Assembly (NCBI GenBank): GCA_005879245.1
Contig: VBLA01000115.1
Location: 1 to 5,368, forward strand
Source: Deltaproteobacteria bacterium
GTDB taxonomy: Bacteria > Desulfobacterota > Binatia > DP-6
Direction of reading: 5' to 3'
DNA length: 5,368 nucleotides
Part shown: piece after piece, positions 1 to 5,368 of the stretch
Layout: every line of letters starts with the position of its first letter
Position numbering within the stretch: position 1 is the stretch's first letter
Translations under genes and position numbers: made by a program
The notes under the pieces: generated by a model
Seen by the model: only the letters and a program-made list of their open reading frames with translations
What the model was told of the DNA's origin: nothing
The model's database searches: none

Positions 1-327
<327 letters not shown>

Positions 328-933
328 TTAACCATGGCCCTTGCCCTTGGCAAGGTTGGCATCCGGCTCGGGCTCCTTCGGTCCGGGGGCCTTGGCGACG
401 GTCACCAGGGCAGGGCGCAGCAACCGCTCACTCAGGCGATAGCCGGCCTGGTGTTCCTCGATCACGGCGTTGGGCTCGTGCTCCACGGTCTCGACGTGCG
501 CCATCGCCTCGTGGTGAGCGGGATCGAAGCGCGTGCCCCTGGTCTCCACGCGGCGCACGCCATGCCGCTCGAGAACCTCCAGTAGCGTCTTCAGGACGAG
601 CGCCACTCCCTCGAGCAGCGGCTGTCCATTGCCGCCTCCCCGGGCGTGCTCGACCGCACGTTCGAGATTGTCGACAACCGGGAGCAGGTCCTTGAGGATC
701 GCCTCGTTGGCGAACTTCACCGTCTCGCTCTGCTCCCGTGCAGCCCGCTTCTTCAGGTTTTCGAGGTCGGCGCGCTCGCGCTGCCACCGCTCCTGGTTGC
801 GGCGGGCCTCTTCCCGGGCGGCTTGCAGCTCGGCTTCGAGCGCCTCGATCCGGGCCTCCGTGGAGGCACCTGAGAGGGGTGCCGTTCCCCCCGTCGCCTG
901 CCCCTCACCCTTCTGGTCGTCCCTGTCAGTCAT
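328..933 (-). CDS. grpE: Nucleotide exchange factor GrpE
   Basis: Homodimeric cochaperone that releases ADP from DnaK and so drives the Hsp70 cycle; in many bacteria it also acts as a thermosensor. The 201-residue product starts with a polar, probably disordered stretch (1-25). A long charged helix suited to coiled-coil pairing follows (about 26-75) and contains the family segment ADLENLKKRAAREQ (55-68). Next come LKDLLPVVDNLERAVEH (80-96), the C-terminal beta-domain signature GTRFDPAHHEAM (133-144), and EEHQAGYRLSERLLRPALV near the end. Length is typical for GrpE (about 175-220). I chose the ATG at 933 over an in-frame ATG at 963 because GGAG lies seven bases upstream of it. The longer start would add ten residues with no Shine-Dalgarno and would fall on the -10 region of the likely promoter. 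The tail (about 183-201) is rich in Pro, Lys and Gly and not conserved. The gene is followed by dnaK. Confidence 0.96.
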   Translation of the reverse strand: MTDRDDQKGEGQATGGTAPLSGASTEARIEALEAELQAAREEARRNQERWQRERADLENLKKRAAREQSETVKFANEAILKDLLPVVDNLERAVEHARGGGNGQPLLEGVALVLKTLLEVLERHGVRRVETRGTRFDPAHHEAMAHVETVEHEPNAVIEEHQAGYRLSERLLRPALVTVAKAPGPKEPEPDANLAKGKGHG

Positions 934-940
934 GACGAGG

Positions 941-944
941 CTCC
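941..944 (-). promoter_or_regulatory. Ribosome binding site of grpE, decides the start
   Basis: On the minus strand GGAG (within GCGGAG) is followed by seven bases and then the ATG at 933. No comparable purine motif precedes the alternative in-frame ATG at 963, where the upstream bases read GATTCCTAG. This favours the 201-residue GrpE. Confidence 0.7.
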
Positions 945-960
945 GCGCTGAGCGGCGAGG

Positions 961-989
961 CATCTAGGAATCAAAACTCGGTTTGTCAA
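961..989 (-). promoter_or_regulatory. Candidate promoter for the grpE-dnaK operon
   Basis: The minus strand carries a perfect -35 hexamer TTGACA (989-984), then a 17-base spacer and TAGATG (966-961), which matches only three of six -10 positions. Transcription would begin around 954, leaving a short leader before the grpE ATG at 933. The -35 region also reads CTTGACA, close to the CTTGAAA type used by the heat-shock sigma factor RpoH. The downstream CCTAGAT is only a partial match to the RpoH -10. Which sigma factor is used cannot be settled from sequence. No CIRCE inverted repeat (TTAGCACTC-N9-GAGTGCTAA) was found between the two divergent genes. Confidence 0.4.
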
Positions 990-1038
990 GGTTGCGCCCC
1001 CCGATTGCGGGTGGTACGGACCGGGCACCGGACCGCGC

Positions 1039-1815
1039 GTGCAGCGAGAGATCAGCACCTCGGCCTTCGTCCTCCGCACCCGTCCCTACGGCGAGTCGGA
1101 CCGGATCGTCACGCTGATCACCGAGGAACACGGCAAGATCACGGGGATCGCCAAGGGAGCGAAGAACTCGCGACGCCGATTCGGCGGCACCCTCGAGCCC
1201 TTTCTTCACCTCCGTGCGGTGTTCCGCCATCGGCCTGCGGCCGAGCTGGTCTTCCTGCTCCGCTGCGAGCTCCTCGGGGCGCTCAGCGCCTTCACGCAGG
1301 ACCTCGATCGCTTCGCCGCCGGCAGCTACCTCCTCGAGCTCACCGACCGGATGGTCCTCGGGCGCGAGTCGGGACGTGAAGTCTATCGGCTCGTGCACGA
1401 CGCGCTCGTGCTCCTCGACGCGGGTGCGCCCCCGGCGCCTCTCCTCCGCTCCTTCGAGCTCCACCTCCTCGCGGCGAGCGGCTATGCGCCGGCGCTCGAC
1501 CGCTGCCGCGGCTGCGGGCGATCCGCGGACGGCGGGACGACGCTCTACCTCGTCGTCGAACGGGGGAGGCTCGTGTGCCGTGCCTGCCTCACCGTCGGCG
1601 AGGTGATCCGGCCGGTCGACGCGGCCACCGCCCGGGAATTGGCGCGGCTGGCAGCGAGCCCGCTCAGCGAGGCGGCCTCCGGCGCCGGGGAACGGGTGCT
1701 GGACGACGCCGCTCTGGTGGCCGAGCGGCTGCTCGATGCGGTCACCTCCGGTCCGCTCCGCTCGCGAAGCTTCCTGGCGCGGAACCGAATTGATTCCACG
1801 GGTACGGTCCGCTAG
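1039..1815 (+). CDS. recO: DNA repair protein RecO (recombination mediator)
   Basis: RecO works with RecR (and RecF) to load RecA onto SSB-coated single-stranded DNA in gap repair, and also anneals complementary strands. The 258-residue product matches the family throughout. An N-terminal OB-fold domain (about 1-80) opens with [20 protein letters not shown] and continues with [19 protein letters not shown] helical domain follows, with [13 protein letters not shown] and [22 protein letters not shown] four-cysteine zinc-binding module is complete: Cys156 and Cys159 (CRGC), Cys180 and Cys183 (CRAC). Length fits the usual 230-270. The start is a GTG at 1039; no in-frame ATG lies upstream and the first residues align with the expected family start. 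The ribosome binding site is weak (only GGA about six bases before). It is the first gene of the rightward cluster; glyQS begins 17 bases after its TAG stop. No damage or frameshift is seen. Confidence 0.95.
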   Translation: MQREISTSAFVLRTRPYGESDRIVTLITEEHGKITGIAKGAKNSRRRFGGTLEPFLHLRAVFRHRPAAELVFLLRCELLGALSAFTQDLDRFAAGSYLLELTDRMVLGRESGREVYRLVHDALVLLDAGAPPAPLLRSFELHLLAASGYAPALDRCRGCGRSADGGTTLYLVVERGRLVCRACLTVGEVIRPVDAATARELARLAASPLSEAASGAGERVLDDAALVAERLLDAVTSGPLRSRSFLARNRIDSTGTVR

Positions 1816-1832
1816 GGTTTTCGCTTTCGTCC

Positions 1833-3143
1833 ATGCCGGCCCCCACGATGGAACAGGTCGTGAATCTCTGTAAACGCCGGGGATTCGTGTTTCCGGGGAG
1901 CGAGATCTACGGTGGCCTCGGTGCGAGTCTCGACTATGGCCCACTCGGCGTCGAGCTCAAACGCAACGTGAAGGACGCCTGGTGGCGTGCCGTGGTGACC
2001 CGCCGCGACGACGTGGTCGGGCTCGACGCGGCGATCATCATGCATCCCCGCGTGTGGGAAGCGTCCGGTCACATCGCCGGCTTCACGGACCCGCTCGTCG
2101 ACTGCAAGGCGTGCAAGCAGCGGTTCCGCGCCGATCACGTGCAGGGAACCGTCTGCCCCGAGTGTGGCGGCGAGCTCACGGCGGCGCGCCAGTTCAACCT
2201 CATGTTCAAGACCTACGTCGGCCCGGTCGAGGATACCGCGCACGTGGCCCACCTCCGGCCCGAGACCGCGCAGGGCACCTTCGTCAACTTCCGGAACGTG
2301 CTCGAGACCTCACGCCTGAAGCTCCCCTTCGGCATCGCGCAGGTCGGCCGCTCGTTCCGCAACGAGATCACCCCCGGGAACTTCCTCTTCCGCACGCGCG
2401 AGTTCGAGCAGATGGAGCTCGAGTACTTCGTCCGCCCGGGCGAGGACGATCACTGGTTCGAGCACTGGCGCGCGGAACGGATGCGTTGGTATCTCGACCT
2501 CGGACTCGGCCGGGAACGGCTTCGCGAGCGGCCTCACGGCCCCGACGAGCTCGCCCACTATGCCAAGGGTTGCGTCGACATCGAGTACCAGTTTCCGTTC
2601 GGCTGGTCCGAGCTCGAGGGGATCGCCAACCGCACCGACTTCGACCTCCGACGCCACAGCGAGCACAGCGGGAAGGATCTGACGTACTTCGACGAGGAGC
2701 GCCGCGAGCGCTTCCTGCCCTACGTGATCGAGCCCGCGGCCGGCGCCGATCGCTCGCTGCTCGCCTTCCTGGTCGACGCCTACACCGAGGAGGAGGTCGA
2801 CGGGGAAGCGCGGACGGTCCTGCGCCTCCACCCCCAGCTCGCTCCCTACAAGGCGGCCGTCTTCCCCCTCCTCCGAAAAGACGGGCAGCCCGAGCGGGCG
2901 CGCAAGATCTACGACGACCTCCGCCGGCACTTCTCCGCCGACTACGACCAGGCGGGCTCGATCGGGCGTCGCTACCGTCGGCAGGACGAGGTGGGCACGC
3001 CCTTCGGCATCACCGTCGATCACGACACGATGCGCGACGGCACCGTCACGCTGCGCGAGCGCGACTCGATGACGCAGGTTCGCGTTCCCGAGGACCGTCT
3101 GATCGAGGAGCTGCGGGGTCGGATCGGCGGGCCGAACAGTTGA
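1833..3143 (+). CDS. glyQS: Glycine--tRNA ligase, alpha2 (single-chain) type
   Basis: Class II aminoacyl-tRNA synthetase that charges tRNA-Gly with glycine using ATP in the cytosol. This is the homodimeric alpha2 form (also named glyS), not the GlyQ/GlyS alpha2-beta2 form. In the 436-residue product: [26 protein letters not shown] (15-40, family start), motif 1 region with [19 protein letters not shown], a CxxC pair repeated (Cys91/Cys94 and Cys108/Cys111, probable zinc site), RPETAQG (142-148), motif 2 with FRNE (175-178) and [10 protein letters not shown] (186-195), and motif 3 EPAAGADR (300-307) with the class II arginine at 307. The C-terminal anticodon-binding domain (about 325-436) includes [12 protein letters not shown] and [12 protein letters not shown]. 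Length is at the short end for the family, about 440-510 from memory. The start could be the ATG at 1833 or the ATG at 1848; neither has a good Shine-Dalgarno. ppdK follows after 18 bases. Confidence 0.96.
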   Translation: MPAPTMEQVVNLCKRRGFVFPGSEIYGGLGASLDYGPLGVELKRNVKDAWWRAVVTRRDDVVGLDAAIIMHPRVWEASGHIAGFTDPLVDCKACKQRFRADHVQGTVCPECGGELTAARQFNLMFKTYVGPVEDTAHVAHLRPETAQGTFVNFRNVLETSRLKLPFGIAQVGRSFRNEITPGNFLFRTREFEQMELEYFVRPGEDDHWFEHWRAERMRWYLDLGLGRERLRERPHGPDELAHYAKGCVDIEYQFPFGWSELEGIANRTDFDLRRHSEHSGKDLTYFDEERRERFLPYVIEPAAGADRSLLAFLVDAYTEEEVDGEARTVLRLHPQLAPYKAAVFPLLRKDGQPERARKIYDDLRRHFSADYDQAGSIGRRYRRQDEVGTPFGITVDHDTMRDGTVTLRERDSMTQVRVPEDRLIEELRGRIGGPNS

Positions 3144-3148
3144 AGACT

Positions 3149-3155
3149 GGGAGGA
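3149..3155 (+). promoter_or_regulatory. Ribosome binding site of ppdK, decides the start
   Basis: GGGAGGA lies in the 18-base gap after the glyQS stop, with its GGAGG core (3150-3154) seven bases before a GTG at 3162. It is the best Shine-Dalgarno in the window and supports GTG 3162 over the in-frame ATG at 3195. The ATG is preceded by AGCGGGCG, which is a poor site. Confidence 0.85.
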
Positions 3156-3161
3156 ACTGAC

Positions 3162-5368
<2,207 letters not shown>

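Larger units (their letters stand above)
934..1038. other. Divergent intergenic region between grpE and recO
   Basis: This 105-base segment must contain the signals for both the leftward grpE-dnaK cluster and the rightward recO-glyQS-ppdK cluster. The grpE-facing half (about 964-990) is its only AT-rich part. The recO-facing half is very GC-rich and shows no credible plus-strand -10 box. A CGGACCG heptamer occurs twice (1017-1023 and 1029-1035) just before the recO start. No small ORF with coding character and no hairpin terminator was seen. Confidence 0.6.

Noticed and set aside
984..1017. Plus-strand promoter for recO from TTGTCA (983-988)
   Set aside because: No acceptable -10 box lies 16-18 bases downstream; the bases there are GC-rich. 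The recO promoter remains unidentified.
1790..1818. Possible promoter for glyQS inside the end of recO (TTGATT, 17 bases, TAGGGT)
   Set aside because: It matches only four of six and three of six consensus positions, which is expected by chance, and tight spacing favours readthrough from recO.
964..1944. A 326-codon minus-strand open frame opposite recO
   Set aside because: It covers nearly the whole complement of recO plus the start of glyQS. The translation is low-complexity (Arg, Glu, Ala, Gly) without family motifs. Stop-free antisense frames are common at this GC content.
1982..3160. A 392-codon plus-strand open frame overlapping glyQS
   Set aside because: It is a shifted frame of glyQS with extreme Arg, Pro and Ala content and no recognisable domain.
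3141..3161. Terminator or attenuator between glyQS and ppdK
   Set aside because: The gap is only 18 bases, is filled by the Shine-Dalgarno of ppdK, and contains no inverted repeat or T-run.

Overview
The window reads as an ordinary chromosomal housekeeping region from a high-GC bacterium (roughly two-thirds G+C by eye, with strong G/C at third codon positions). It holds two divergent gene clusters. No mobile elements, CRISPR arrays, phage genes, rRNAs or tRNAs are visible. The mix of genes (a GrpE-DnaK pair, RecO, a single-chain alpha2-type glycyl-tRNA synthetase and pyruvate, phosphate dikinase in tandem) suggests a deltaproteobacterial-type lineage (Desulfobacterota, Myxococcota or an uncultivated relative). 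That placement is inference from gene order and composition; the sequence alone does not fix the taxon.

Left arm, minus strand (1-933): the first 101 codons of dnaK are cut by the window edge, and grpE lies 24 bases upstream of dnaK. Both have good ribosome binding sites and are probably cotranscribed as a heat-shock chaperone operon reading leftward. A divergent intergenic segment (934-1038) holds a perfect TTGACA -35 hexamer facing grpE. It contains no hrcA gene and no recognisable CIRCE operator.

Right arm, plus strand (1039-5368): recO (recombination mediator), glyQS (glycine-tRNA ligase) and ppdK (pyruvate, phosphate dikinase, cut by the right edge) follow one another with gaps of 17 and 18 bases. 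This spacing suggests one operon. ppdK is open to the right edge; in its frame 735 complete codons are visible and every active-site residue expected in this part is present.

The genes join protein folding, recombinational repair, translation and the pyruvate/PEP node. They are not an evident single pathway, and the recO-glyQS-ppdK linkage is best read as a housekeeping operon. I found no convincing undescribed system. The points most worth checking are the arginine-rich N-terminal extension of PPDK, an insertion in its ATP-grasp domain, start-site choices, and the compact divergent promoter region.
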